Shown: positions 52,830-64,000 of the stretch, piece after piece
Layout: each line of letters starts with the position of its first letter
Numbering within the stretch: the stretch's first letter is position 1
Assembly (NCBI RefSeq): GCF_023159225.1
Contig: NC_063161.1
Span: forward strand, 75,616,267-75,680,266
From: Perognathus longimembris pacificus
Lineage: Eukaryota; Chordata; Mammalia; Rodentia; Heteromyidae
Direction: 5' to 3'
Length of the DNA stretch: 64,000 bases
The notes under the pieces: model-generated
What the model saw: the letters and a program-made list of their open reading frames with translations, nothing else
Told to the model about the DNA's origin: nothing
The model's database searches: none
Made by a program: the position numbers and the translations under genes

Positions 52830-55614
52830 AAGAGATTTGTGCAGTTTTGTATGTGTTTCAATATCCTGTGTTTCAACACTGGGAGTGCTAAGTAGAGACT
52901 ACCTCCAGCAAGGATGGGATATTTTTCTGAGTATAGACAGCACACGGTTGTGTCCTTAGCCCTGTGTATGAAACATTGCCACTGACATGGGGTGCATTGT
53001 AGAATTCAGTACATATGGAATGTTAGCAAGATTTTAAACAAAAATCAGTGGCGACTTAAATGTTCTGGTTTTAAAAATAGGTTTTTGGCTGGGCACTGGT
53101 GGCTCATGCCTGTAATCCTAGCTACTCAGGAGGCTGAGATCTGAGGATTGCAATTGAAAGCCAGCCTGGACAGGAAAGTTCGTGAGATTCTTACTGCCAA
53201 TTAACCACCAGAAAACCGGAAGTGGTGCTGTGGCTCAAGTGGTAGAACACTAGCCTTGAGCTGAAGAGCTCAGGGACAGGGCCCAGGCCCAGAGTTCAAG
53301 CCCAACACCCCGCCCCACCCGAAATTAGGTTTTTGTGTTGGTATTTTTGTATTTTTTTCTTTTGTCTTTTTAGGAGGTGGCAAACGGGTGGTGGTGTGTA
53401 AAAATGGAGGGAGGAAGGATAAACAATGCAGTCCTAGTACTCAGTAGACACTATGTGGAAAATGAACTATGCAACCTGTGGACAGGAATAGGAGGGGGAA
53501 ATGGGGAAATGAAGGAGTGACACTGTTCAAAAAGAAATGTACTCATTACCTGATTTAGGAAATAGTAAACCCTTCCTACAACACTTTCTCTTTCCTTTTT
53601 GTATAAGATTAGGTATCAGGGCTGGGAATATGGCCTAGTAGCAAGAGTGCTTGGCTCATATACATGAAGCCCTAGGTTCAATTCCTCAGCACCACATATA
53701 TAGAAAAGGCCAGAAGTGGAGCTGTGGCTCAAGTTGGCAGAGTGCTTCAGCAAAAAGAAGCCAGGGACAGTGCTCAGGCCCTGAGTTCAAGACCAGGACT
53801 GGCCCCGCCCAAAAAAATTAGATCTCAAACTTCGTATCTGATGTTTTTGCTCATTGGGTAGTCAACCCCATGTAAAAGACCCCTCTTTTTTTTTTTTTAA
53901 AGGCTGATGCTGGGCACGCAGGGCCTGGGTGCTGTCCCTGGGCTTCTTTTTGCTTAAGGCTAGTGCTCTACCACTAGACCCATAGCTCCACTTCCAACTT
54001 TTTTTTTGTAGTTTATTGGAGGTTAAGCATCTCGGGGACTTTCTTGCCCAGGCTGGCTTCAAACTATGATCCTCAGATCTCAGCCTCCTGAGTAGCTAGG
54101 ATTTATAGGCATGAGCCACCAGCACGAGACTCTGATATTTTAATATTGAAAATCACTTGAAAATGATAACTTCCAAATATATCAAATTTCCTCCAAAACC
54201 AGATTTAAGGACTAGATGTGGATGCCTGTAATCCCAGGATGCAGGAGGCAGGGGTAGCAAGATCTCAAGAGTTCCAGGCTTGGAAGTGGCTCTACTCAAG
54301 TAATAGAGTCTTAGCCTTGAGCTGAAGAGCTCAGGGATAGTGCCCAGGCCCAGAGTTCAAGCCCCACAAAAAGACAAAAAAAAAAAAAAAAAAAAAAAGG
54401 CCTCAACAGGGAAGGGGGGACTGAGGAGCAGGCCTCAGGCCTAGTCACCAGGTCCTGAGAGCCTGGCTTCTATCTATGGAGCAGTGGTTGGAACAGGAGG
54501 TGTCCAGTTAATTCGCCTAGGGCAGTCTGAGCTGCTGAGAAATCAGAGGCCACAGAGACCTTTAATGTACTTACAAATCCTCTTCCTGCCAGACATTTTC
54601 CCCCCACATCCTTTCCCTACTTAACCCCAGCGGCCAGTGCTCCCTTTCCCACGTGTCCCCAACCTGTGCTGGGGGCCAGCGGTCTGGAATAAACTTCTCA
54701 TTCCTGCCTGAAGCCCACATGGTTGGCTAATGTATTTTTATATCCCTGAGATCAGCAGTGTGAAATTCTGCTGTGGTCTTGTTTGCAGATGGGAAACAGA
54801 TGCTCATGGATGTTCTGACTGGGAGGTCACAGGTAACGCCGAGCCCAGGCCAATGATTTTCTCTAAATTCTTTATCTTGTGTGTTGCTAGGGTTAAAAAT
54901 TTACCATGGCCAATAGTGTCCATCCCCAGCTAGTACTTATTAACATGGGATCAGTGTTAACATTAATTCAGAATAGATGAAATCTTACTGCTGTGCAAAA
55001 AAGTGGCTTTCATTAAAGAAAAAAAAAGCATAATTCCTCCTTGTTTACTTTTCATCAGTCAGAATTTGTTTTGCGGGTGACTTACATTTCCTTGCAAGAT
55101 TCTGATGTTGTTTGCCACCAGGGGTCACTGTACTTTGCACAAGTGCAGGATCCAGGCATAAAAACCTTCATCTTAACCAGAAGTGTGTGCAACACAACCC
55201 TGCAGACAAAATTGCCTTTTCTTAGCCAGGTACTGATGGCTCATGCCTGAAATCCTAGCTACACAGGAGGGTGAGATCTGAAGACAGTGGTTCAAATCCA
55301 GCCTGGGTAGAAAAGTCCATGAGACTCTTATCTCCAATTAATTACCAGAAAACTGGAAGTGGCTCTATGGCTCAAAGTGGTATAGCTGTAGAAAAAAAAA
55401 ATTGTCTTTTCATTTTTTTTTCTTGTAGTGCTGAGGGTTGAGTTGAGGGCCTTATACATGCGAGGCAAGTGCTATACCACCTAACTACACCATGTGTCCC
55501 TCAACACAGGGATTCCTTGTCAGCATAAGTCATAAAAATATCCTAACATGCAGTATGTGAAAGTGAAAAGGGTTTTATTGACATTTTTATGTGCTCAGAG
55601 AAAAAGACTCGAAT
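52830..55614. other. Intergenic region between PSPH and NIPSNAP2
   Basis: Composite SINE (+) 53089-53326; LINE-like 3' end (+) about 53370-53575 (caacctgtggacaggaatag, actcattacctgatttagga); IDL-Geo (+) 53619-53817; composite SINE (-) 53880-54130; degenerate composite (+) 54210-54397; composite (+) 55226-55396; ID monomer (-) 55412-55497. 54400-55220 is single-copy looking, with no gene recognised. Confidence 0.65.
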
Positions 55615-55629
55615 GTAAAAGCTTGACAT

Positions 55630-55650
55630 TTTATTTATTCACACTTTATT
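55630..55650 (-). terminator. NIPSNAP2: NIPSNAP2 poly(A) signals
   Basis: Three AATAAA hexamers on the minus strand (TTTATT at 55630, 55634 and 55645), about 1.1 kb past the stop codon. The inferred 3' UTR contains an IDL-Geo SINE (+) at 55944-56143 and a 36-bp duplication at 56175-56246. Confidence 0.6.
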
Positions 55651-56174
55651 TTAAACATAATTCCTCAATTTATGGGGTAGAAATAATTTTTTAGTTTAAT
55701 AGGACTTTCACATGATTAATCACAAAATTGGCACACTACTTAAAAAACTGAATCACACAGAGCTAGACACAGTTTGCAGCTTTCTGCTAAGTCTCAACAT
55801 GGGCCACCCTTCACCCATGACCTTGGAAGTGTTTGCAGTGGCTGGCTAACATTAACCAGAGATGTCTAAGGTCTTAAATGACTGCTTACAAAAGTAAGCC
55901 TCTTTTCCAAGGGCTACCTGTTTTATAGAAAAATATCATAAGAAGCTGGGAATGTGGCTTAGTGGTAGAGTGCTTGCCTTGCATGCATGAAGCCCTGGGT
56001 TCGATTCCTCAGTACCACATAAACAGAAAAAGCCAGAAGTGGCACTGTGGCTCAAGAGGTAGAGTGCTAGCCTTGAGCAAAAAGAAGCCAGGGACAGTGC
56101 TCAGGCCCCAAGTCCCAACCCCAGGACTGGCAAAAAAAAAAAAACACAAATAAAACTAGCCTTTTCCTGGTGTT

Positions 56175-56246
56175 CATTTCAGTCACATGATACATAGGTT
56201 CAAGCAATTTCATTTCAGTCACATGATACATAGGTTCAAGCAATTT
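56175..56246. repeat. Perfect 36-bp tandem duplication
   Basis: catttcagtcacatgataca and the following 16 bases occur at 56175-56210 and again at 56211-56246 with no difference, within the inferred NIPSNAP2 3' UTR. Confidence 0.95.
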
Positions 56247-56765
56247 CCCCTCACAGAGACCGCAGCACAGATATTGATAAAATATACCTCATCCACCATT
56301 ACCACACTGGTGAGGACAGGCTATGAGGCTGACTGAATACAGAATTCAAACAACCTCAGCTATTGGGTACACTCATAACTTGTTCCTAGTTTGAGACTCA
56401 GAAAATCTTGAGAAACATGACAAAATTTGAATTTCTTCCTGATACAAGAAGTTTGTCAAAATCTGTGCTTATAGAAGGTAGTGCTTACTAAGAAAGAAAT
56501 GGCTGACGGTTTTCATGGTTGGTTGGAATCTTATTCAGAGATGACAGACTCTATTCTGGAGCCCCTCCTGGAGGAGGGGGAGGGATGGGACAGGACATGA
56601 GCATGCCTATCACCAGCCACACGGTAATGGTTTCCTTTCCTGTGATGAATTTTAAAGAAAAAAGGCCCCTTAGAAGCTATGTACAGCAGTGTATACCTCG
56701 GTTTTCTCACAATTAATTCCCAACAGGCACCTGTCGCATTATATAGGCACACAGATTCTGCAGCG

Positions 56766-59700
56766 TTACTGGAGGGGTGAAGTCTTCAAAGGGATCATGA
56801 TCCTGGATTCCATTTCCTGAATGAGTGGGACTGAAAACAGGTCAAGATTACTGAGCTTGTGCTCCTCCAGACGTGGTGAATGCACAACAAACACATGGTT
56901 AGCAGTGCTGAGAGGACACAGCAGGACTGATCTCAGCAGAAATATACAGACTGTCAAGCAGTAAGCTAGCATCCTGCTATGGAAATCAACACACCCTTCC
57001 TGGGGTTGTGTTTTACTTGTGGGAAATGGAAAGCCCATATTATGAGAAAAGGTGATTTCTCAAAGGGTTCTTGGCTCTAAAATAAATTTATATAAAATCA
57101 AGTAATCATATATTTGAATGTGTCCTGTACAAAGGAACAGATATACTGTACCTTATTTTTTTAACTAACTTTTTTTTTTTGCCAGTCCTAGGGCTTGAAC
57201 TCAGGGCCTGAGCACTGTCCCTGGCTTCTTTTTGCTCAAGGCTAGCACTCTGCCACTTGAGCCACAGCACCACTTCTGGCTTTTTCTATATATGTGGTGC
57301 TGAGGAATCGAACCCAGGGCTTCATGCATGCTAGGCAAGCACTCTACCACTAAGCCACATTCCCAGCCCTACACTTTCATTTTTTTGGTAAGTATATGGG
57401 TTTAAATAGAATTGATATATAACATGATTCTATTTTATCTCAGGATCATTGGGTTGTTTTAACTCGTGTTTATACAAATCCAGCCAAATTTTATAATATC
57501 TATATGCATATATGCATAGATGTTTACATTGGAAAGTCTAACTTACTAAGTTTATTTCACAATTGGTCTTTTTTTGTTGGTGGTAGTGGTCCTGGGGCTT
57601 GAACTCTGACCTGCGCACTGTCCCTGAACTTTTTCACTCAAATCTAGCACTCTACCACTTTGAGCCACTGCCCTACTTCCAGTTTTCTGGTGGTTAATCA
57701 GAGATAACACTCACAGCCTTTCCTGACTGGGCTGGCTTTGAACTTTGATCCTCACATCTCAGCCTCCTGAGTAACTAGGATTACAGGCAAGAGCCACTGG
57801 TGCCTGGCAAGTTGTTGTCGTTGTCATAATCCTTCTCTCCCTCCTTCTCCTTCCTTTTCTCCCCACCCCCTTTTGTTTTCATTGCTAGGGAATGAATTCA
57901 ATGCCTTGAATATGCTATTAAAGTGCTCTAACAACGGGTTAGGTCCTAGCCCAAATTATTCTTTTAAATTGATATACTTTTTAATTGATGTACTGAGCAA
58001 TGTTTTTAGGAACTGGCAATTTTGATGAAAAAAGGAAACTTTAAAAAAAGTTGGTATTGGGGCTGGGGATATGGCCTAGTGGCAAGAGTGCTTGCCTTGT
58101 ATACATGAAGCCCAGGGTTCGATTGCCCAGCACCACGTATATAGAAAATGACCAGAAGGGGCGCTGTGGCTCAAGTGGCAGAGTGCTAGCCTTGAGCAAA
58201 AAGAAGCCAGGGACGGTGCTCAAGCCCTGAGTCCAAGCCCCAGGACTGGCCAAAAAAAAAAAAAAAAAAAAAAGTTGGTATTACCAAAAAAATCAAACCA
58301 AAACAGGGGCTGGGAATATGGCCTAGTGGTAAAGTGCTTGCCTCGCATACATGAAGCCCTGGGTTCAATTCCTCAGCACCACATATATAGAAAAAGCCGG
58401 AAGTGGCACTGTGGCTCAAGTGGTAGAGTGCTAGCCTTGAGCAAAATGAAGCCAGGAACAGTGCTCAGGCCCCGAGTTCAAGCCCGAGGACTGGCAAAAA
58501 ACAAAACAAAAAAGTTGGTTTTACAAATTTTCAAAAACTATAGAAATCTACAAAAACTGTGCTATTACAAAATTTATAATATCCAATATACCAGGCAACA
58601 AACATAGTTAAAACAATGGATAGCTGGGCATGGGTGGCTCATGGCTGTAAGCTACTCAGGAAGCTGAGATCTGAGGATCAGGGTTCAAAGCTAGCCCAGG
58701 CAGGAAAGCCCATGAGACTCCTATTTCCAATAAACTGCCAAAAAAGCTGGAACTAGAGCTCTGGCTTAAATAGTAGAGCACCAGACTTGAGCACAAAAGC
58801 TAAGGGACAGCACTCAGGCCCTGAGTTCAAGCCCACTACTAGCACAAAAAAGCAAAACAAAAGAATGAATTATCTTTTTAAAGAAAGTCAAGGAAGTACT
58901 AAAATTTTGGCTATTTCTCATCTTTGCAACCTCTTCAACATCCTAGCAACACTATATATGGAAAGTACTTATATTAGCTTCAGAGTGAAAAAGTGTAATT
59001 AGGACAGTAAGCTAGCCAGGCCTGTTACAGTATTACCTGTATAGTACACCAGTTCTTCCCAACCATGTTTGTGCCATGCTGCATTCCGTATATCTTCTCT
59101 AGTCTGAAGATCCTTGTAAGCTTGAAAATAACCACAGAGAAGTAAGAGTTAAGACTAGGCATGAGGCCTGGCACATTTACTCAGCTGATAGTATCAAGCT
59201 AAGAAAAAGCTTACAGTAGGTTCTGTGGGAGAAGCAAAATGATCTGCTCGTAAAGCCTTACGGTTCAGTAAATCCAAGACCCCTTTTCAAACCATGGGAA
59301 TTTCCTCAGTTAACACGTAATTCATATCCGATGCTTTCAGGCAGATAGAATTATGTTCAACTTTGCTCAGCTTGGGCTAGGAGTGGATCTCAGGAGTAGA
59401 ACATGTGCTTAGCAAGCAGGAGCTCTGGTTTTGATCCCCAATACCACAAAAAAATATATATATAAATGTGCTCAACATTTACAAAGCACGATATCAAGCT
59501 GAGTACCCATGGCTCATGCCTGTAATCCGAGCTACTCAGGAGGTTGAGATCTGAAGATCATGGTTAAAAGCCAGTCTGAGTAGGAAAGTCCATGACACTC
59601 TTATCTCCAATTAGCCACTTAAAAAGATCATGGGATAGGGGCCAGGCCCTGAGTTAAAGTGTGTGGCTCAAGTGATAGAGCTCCTATCTAGCAATAACTA

Positions 59701-60277
59701 GGCCCGGAATTCAAACTCCCTCAAAAAATGCTAAGTAGGGATGGAAAAGGCAGAGACTTTCCTTTCGTGGGAAGGGTAGACCAGGGGAAATTGCCTCTCT
59801 GTGAGAGGCAGGATGGTCTGGGAAGGAAGTGAGGGAGACAATGGCATGCACTGGCTTCAATCCCTTCCCCTCCCCCAGCTGCTCTCTTCATCTGATTCCT
59901 GCCACTCTCCTCGCTGGCATGCTATGGCTCTAAGGACCTCTGCTTTCACATATTTGGTGGTTCTGGGGACTGAACTCAGGACTTCAGCACTTAACCTGGC
60001 CATGTCCCAGTCTTGCTCTGAAGACAGCCCAGTATTTACTGTCCAGCCCAGAATCTCCCTATTGTTTATGGTTTCCACTTTAAGGTTCCTCCAAGGTTCA
60101 ATCACACTGTGACCTCAATTTGAACTTAATTAGCCATGTATTTGAAATCCTAGAAACTCAAAATGAAGGGAAACATACATACCCCAGAGGTGATGCACCA
60201 TGTATAGCTGCCCGATCTGAGAGAAGAAGCCCCCCACTGCCTCGTTACTGTCCTGTCTGAAGCGGATCGCACGGGCC
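56766..60277 (-). CDS. NIPSNAP2: NipSnap homologue 2 (GBAS), C-terminal exons, partial
   Basis: Mitochondrial NIPSNAP-family protein linked to oxidative phosphorylation and mitophagy signalling. Only the last three coding exons are seen, in transcript order 60277-60183, 59120-59037 and 56830-56766, about 80 residues in one continuous frame: [56 protein letters not shown], and ending [10 protein letters not shown]. This is the C-terminal ferredoxin-like NIPSNAP domain. The acceptor at 59121 is AAG rather than CAG, which is permissible. NIPSNAP2 rather than NIPSNAP1 is chosen from the remembered C-terminus and synteny with PSPH. Upstream exons were not found before the window ends. Confidence 0.93.
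56831..59036. repeat. NIPSNAP2 last intron: SINE catalogue
   Basis: IDL-Geo (-) 57168-57369; composite SINE (-) 57571-57809; IDL-Geo (+) 58059-58274 and 58306-58511, only about 30 bp apart; composite SINE (+) 58622-58848. Confidence 0.78.
59374..59720 (+). repeat. ID monomer and degenerate composite SINE in NIPSNAP2 intron
   Basis: ID-like monomer 59374-59460 with an A/T tail, followed by a rearranged composite SINE 59494-59720 whose right half is out of order (the gccctgagtt box precedes gtgtggctcaagtg). Confidence 0.65.
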
Positions 60278-63200
60278 CTGGAAGAGGAAAGACAAGTCTA
60301 AATGGACTGGTTGGCCCATGCCCTCTGCAGGCAGGGCAAGCTGTTAAGGTGGATAGGTTTCTGTGTCTAAGTAGGGAGGGGAGGTGTCTAAGTAGATCAG
60401 GAGACTACATTTCTCTCACACCCAGGGAAAGCTGTATAGAATGAAGCCTCATTTTTCAAAAACCAATTACCAAGTTGCTACGAAGTTATCAGAGTGCAAT
60501 CAAAAGCAATTTTAATAGATATAAAATGTAAATATACCTTTCTATAGCTACACAATGTATGATGTAATTATTTCAAATAAAAAGAGCAACATAAGGATAT
60601 TTGGTTTTGCCACTAATTCTTGACATAAAGTTGGAGAATTGATTGGGAAGGAACCAGGCAACCCAAACAGAACTGCTTCTCCGAAGAGCACTCTGGGAGA
60701 AGGTGGGGGGAAATCTGGTACAGCCCCAAGATACCTGAGGGCATCAGAGACAAAGGAGCCCAACACCACTACTGCAGAATGGGGGTGGAAACAGAAGAAG
60801 CCAAAAAGAGACACAGGCACTGAGTGAGCTGTGAGACTCAGTGGCTGGAAGTGTGAGGGCAGAACTTGTTAGCACACCATCAGGACGGTCTCCAGGGCAA
60901 GGGCTGGCCAAATGTGTATTTAAAGACACCCTGTGTGTCTTCCATACACAATAGGCACTTAGTATACATAAAGCTGTGATTACATTGGTTAAAAATGAGC
61001 ACCTTAGCTGGGCACTGGTGGCTCATATCTATAATCCTAGCTAATCAGGAGGCTGTGATTTGAGGATGTTCTAATCCGGTCTAGGTAGGAAAGTCTGCAA
61101 GACTCTTATCGCCAATTAAACACCAAAAAGCTGGAAGTGGAGCTGTGGCTTAAGAGGTAGAGCACAAGTCTTGAACACAAATTCTCAGAGACAGCACCCA
61201 GCCCTTAAGTTCAAGCCCCAGGACTGGCACAAAAACATGGGCACCACAGCTAGGTGCTGGTGGCTCACACCAATAATCCTAGCTATGCAGGAGTCTAAGA
61301 TATGAGCATCACAGTTCAAAGCTAGCCCAGGCAGACAAATCCAGGGGACTCTTACCCCTAATTAGCTAAAAGCTGGAAGCTAGAGACATAGCTCAAGTGG
61401 TAGAGAGCCAGCCATGAGAGAAAAAGCATGGGCTGTAGGCTCATGCTTGGGTACTAGCACAAAGGAAAAAGAAAAATTTAAGATTTGTTTGTGTTCCAAT
61501 CCTGGGGCTTGAACTAAGGCCCTGGGTGCTGTCCTCTAGCTTCTTTTGCTGAAAGCTAGTGTTCTACTTGAGTTGCAGCTCCGCGTCCAGTTTTGTTTTT
61601 TGTTTTTATGGTTAATTGGAGATGAGAGTCTTTCCAGGTCTGGCTTTGAACTGTGATCCTCAGATCTCAGCCTCCTGAGTATCTCAGATTACAGGTATGA
61701 GCCAAAGGCATTCAATTTTTTTTTATTTTTTTTTGTACCTGGTGTGTTGGTACATTTGTAATCCCAGCACTGTGGAGGTTGAGACAAAAAGATCATGAGT
61801 TCAAGGCCAGTTTGGGATCCATAGGGAGATTCCATATAAAAAAACAGAAACCTTTTCAAGATTTACCACTGGGGCTGGGAATATGGCCTAGTGGTAGTGT
61901 GCTTGCCTCCCATACATGAAGCCCTGGGTTCGATTCCTCACGCCACATATATGGAAAAACACAGAAGTGGCGCTGTGGCTCAAGTGGTAGAGTGCTAGCC
62001 TTGAGCAAAAAGAAGCCAGGGGGGACTGGGGATATAGCCTAGTGGCAAGAGTGCCTGCCTCGGATACAGGAGGCCCTAGGTTCGATTCCCCAGCACCACA
62101 TATACAGAAAATGGCCAGAAGCGGCGCTGTGGCTCAAGTGGCAGAGTGCTAGCCTTGAGCGGGAAGAAGCCAGGGACAGTACTCAGGCCCTGAGTCCAAG
62201 GCCCAGGACTGGCCAAAAAAAAAAAAAAAAAAGAAGCCAGGGACAGTGCTCAGGCCTTGAGTTCAAGCCCCAGGACTGGCCAAAAAAATAAATAAATAAA
62301 AGATTTACCACTGCCAAAATGTACTAGCTCTTTTTATACCTTCTTTCATAGTACACCAGCCATGTTACTTTTATACTTAGTAATGTAATATGAATTCCTA
62401 AAAAATGTTTAAAAATTATTTTTCCCAAAGCAATTTTCTAGAGTAAAAGGTAAAAGTGAGGGAGGGTTGCTACCACAAGCATGGCTGGAATCTATGATGA
62501 ACTCCTCTTCACCGTGGATCATCTAAACATGTCGGTCAACGCTGCCTGAGCTCTGGCCCAGCCTCAGTCACACTGGCTTCCCACCGTCGACGAGCCCTGG
62601 GGAAACGCCATACCACAGCTGTACCTACACCCAACCTCAGGCTCCTCCGTGGTGAAGGGAGGACCCTGGCCACTGCCCTCAAGGTGATCCAGAAACAGCA
62701 TGGCATTCATTAGCCTGTATTTTCTTGTTGGGAATTGTAATCAGTACCATCACAAAAATTACACATCCAATGGATTACTGAAATCAAGCAAATCAATGTA
62801 ATGTGCATTGTGACTCTGCTCAGAAGGAAATAAAAAGATTTTCATTGCTAGTGATACAGGTTCCAGATGATTCATTTCATTCTTCATTTTTTCTAAGTCA
62901 TAGAAGGCAAAGAAAATATACTTGCCTTAGCTTGGTAATAATCAGAGGCATGTACTGAAGATATCACCATCTTAGTTACCTATGTGCCAAAATATAAATG
63001 GAATGCCAAACTGGCTTTATACACTAAAGCAAAAGTAACTGACGAACCCACCACATCCTGTGCATCCCCTGGTGAACGAGATTTAATACTAACCACATAC
63101 CCAGCTATGGAGTGTACTGTGGGCGTCCATGTGCACACCTGTGTGGCTGTGAAGTGCCTCTTCTACTGGTTCAGGCGCTCAGCAGTCATGTCCCTCTACG

Positions 63201-64000
63201 TACACTTTCTGAAAAGCTGACTGTCTCCGTTCAGTGGATGCCTTATTTCACTTTCCCGTCAGCAGTAAATGAAGCTATAAATGCCTGCTACCCCAGGAGG
63301 ACATCACTAACATCCGTCATGTTACTTATGCCATCCAGTGGGCACTGAAGCAATTTCATCCCTGCAGCTTTACTTTATATTTCTATAATACTAAAGATAT
63401 GGAATACCTTTTTTTTTTTTAGTGTGGTGCTGGAATTTGAATTTAGGACCTCATACTTTATAGGCAGATGTTCTATCACTTGAGCCACATCCCAAACCCT
63501 TTTGTTTTACTTAAGTTTTTCAGATTTATTTATTTATTTATTTTTGCCCAGTGCAGCCTTGGCCCTGTGTAGCTGGGATTACAGACATATGCACCAACGT
63601 GCCTAGCTTTATTGGTCAGATGGGATTGCTAGCTGTTTCCCGGAGTTGGCCTCAAACTGAATTTGCCTCATCTCCACCTTCCAGTTAGCTGGGCTTACAC
63701 GCTTGAGCCACAAAATTTCTAGTGAAACACACATCTCAGTAATTTTCCCACTTAAAAAGATCTTTTCAGCCAGGCCTGGTGGTGCACACCTGTAATTTTA
63801 GCATTAGGGAGGCTGAGATAGGAGGAGTTCAAGGTCAGCCAAGACCCTGTTTTAAAACACTAATATTTTACTTACTTTGTTTGTGGGAAAAGGTCAACAC
63901 TGAACTTACCATTCTAACCATTTTCATGTGCGCAGTTTAGTGTCAAGTGTAAGCACATCTCTGTACAACATGTCAACAGAACTCTGTACTTTGCAGATCT
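60278..64000. other. NIPSNAP2 intron running off the window
   Basis: Composite SINEs (+) 61004-61236 and 61248-61470, (-) 61484-61708; B1-like (+) 61730-61845; nested IDL-Geo pair 61872-62299; ID (-) 63405-63500; B1-like (-) 63520-63715; B1 (+) 63766-63856. The single-copy block 62460-63350 has a CpG-containing part (62530-62620) and no intact frame; I could not assign it. Confidence 0.65.
61872..62299 (+). mobile_element. Nested IDL-Geo SINEs with two sets of duplications
   Basis: Host element is bounded by aagatttaccactg (61858-61871, 62300-62313). A second IDL-Geo (62022-62228) is inserted within its Geo half, bounded by aaaaagaagccaggg (62007-62021, 62229-62243). The inner copy is the gagcgggaagaag variant, so that variant was active after the host's family. 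Confidence 0.88.

Overview
The window is vertebrate nuclear DNA holding five protein-coding genes with mammalian exon-intron structure: PHKG1 (+), SUMF2 (-), CCT6A (-), PSPH (+) and the 3' end of NIPSNAP2 (-). From memory, this is the human 7p11.2 gene order. The dominant repeat points to the host. It is a dimeric SINE whose left half resembles a tRNA-Ala/ID element and whose right half is a second pol III-like unit, matching the published IDL-Geo SINE, reported as restricted to Geomyoidea (pocket mice, kangaroo rats, pocket gophers). I therefore read this as a heteromyid or geomyid rodent; the genus cannot be settled from the sequence alone.

Layout: 1-3157 upstream of the PHKG1 start exon; 3188-10881 PHKG1 (9 coding exons, 388 aa); 11713-22910 SUMF2 (9 coding exons, 300 aa), converging on PHKG1; about 23200-35547 CCT6A (14 coding exons, 531 aa), in tandem with SUMF2 and separated from it by only about 150-250 bp; 35548-35880 a CpG-rich promoter that CCT6A probably shares with the divergent PSPH; 35.9-48.4 kb the long PSPH 5' region with a second CpG-rich first-exon candidate (donor at 40578) and a non-coding exon candidate (45492-45614); 48459-52462 PSPH coding region (5 exons, 225 aa); 52.8-55.6 kb intergenic; 55.6-60.3 kb the last three coding exons of NIPSNAP2; 60.3-64 kb its intron, running off the window. 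In all four complete genes the reading frames join across GT-AG introns without a frameshift or stop.

The genes are functionally unrelated housekeeping or metabolic genes: glycogen breakdown, an ER paralogue of the formylglycine-generating enzyme, cytosolic chaperonin, the last step of serine synthesis, and a mitochondrial protein. I saw no operon-like system, CRISPR array or novel multi-gene module. The best leads are regulatory: two TGATGCAAT elements (the C/EBP-ATF amino-acid-response motif) exactly 60 bp apart just inside PSPH behind its CpG-rich exon candidate; a 21-bp in-frame duplicated splice acceptor in PHKG1; a changed ER-retrieval tail in SUMF2; and two composite SINE families that share the same right-hand module.
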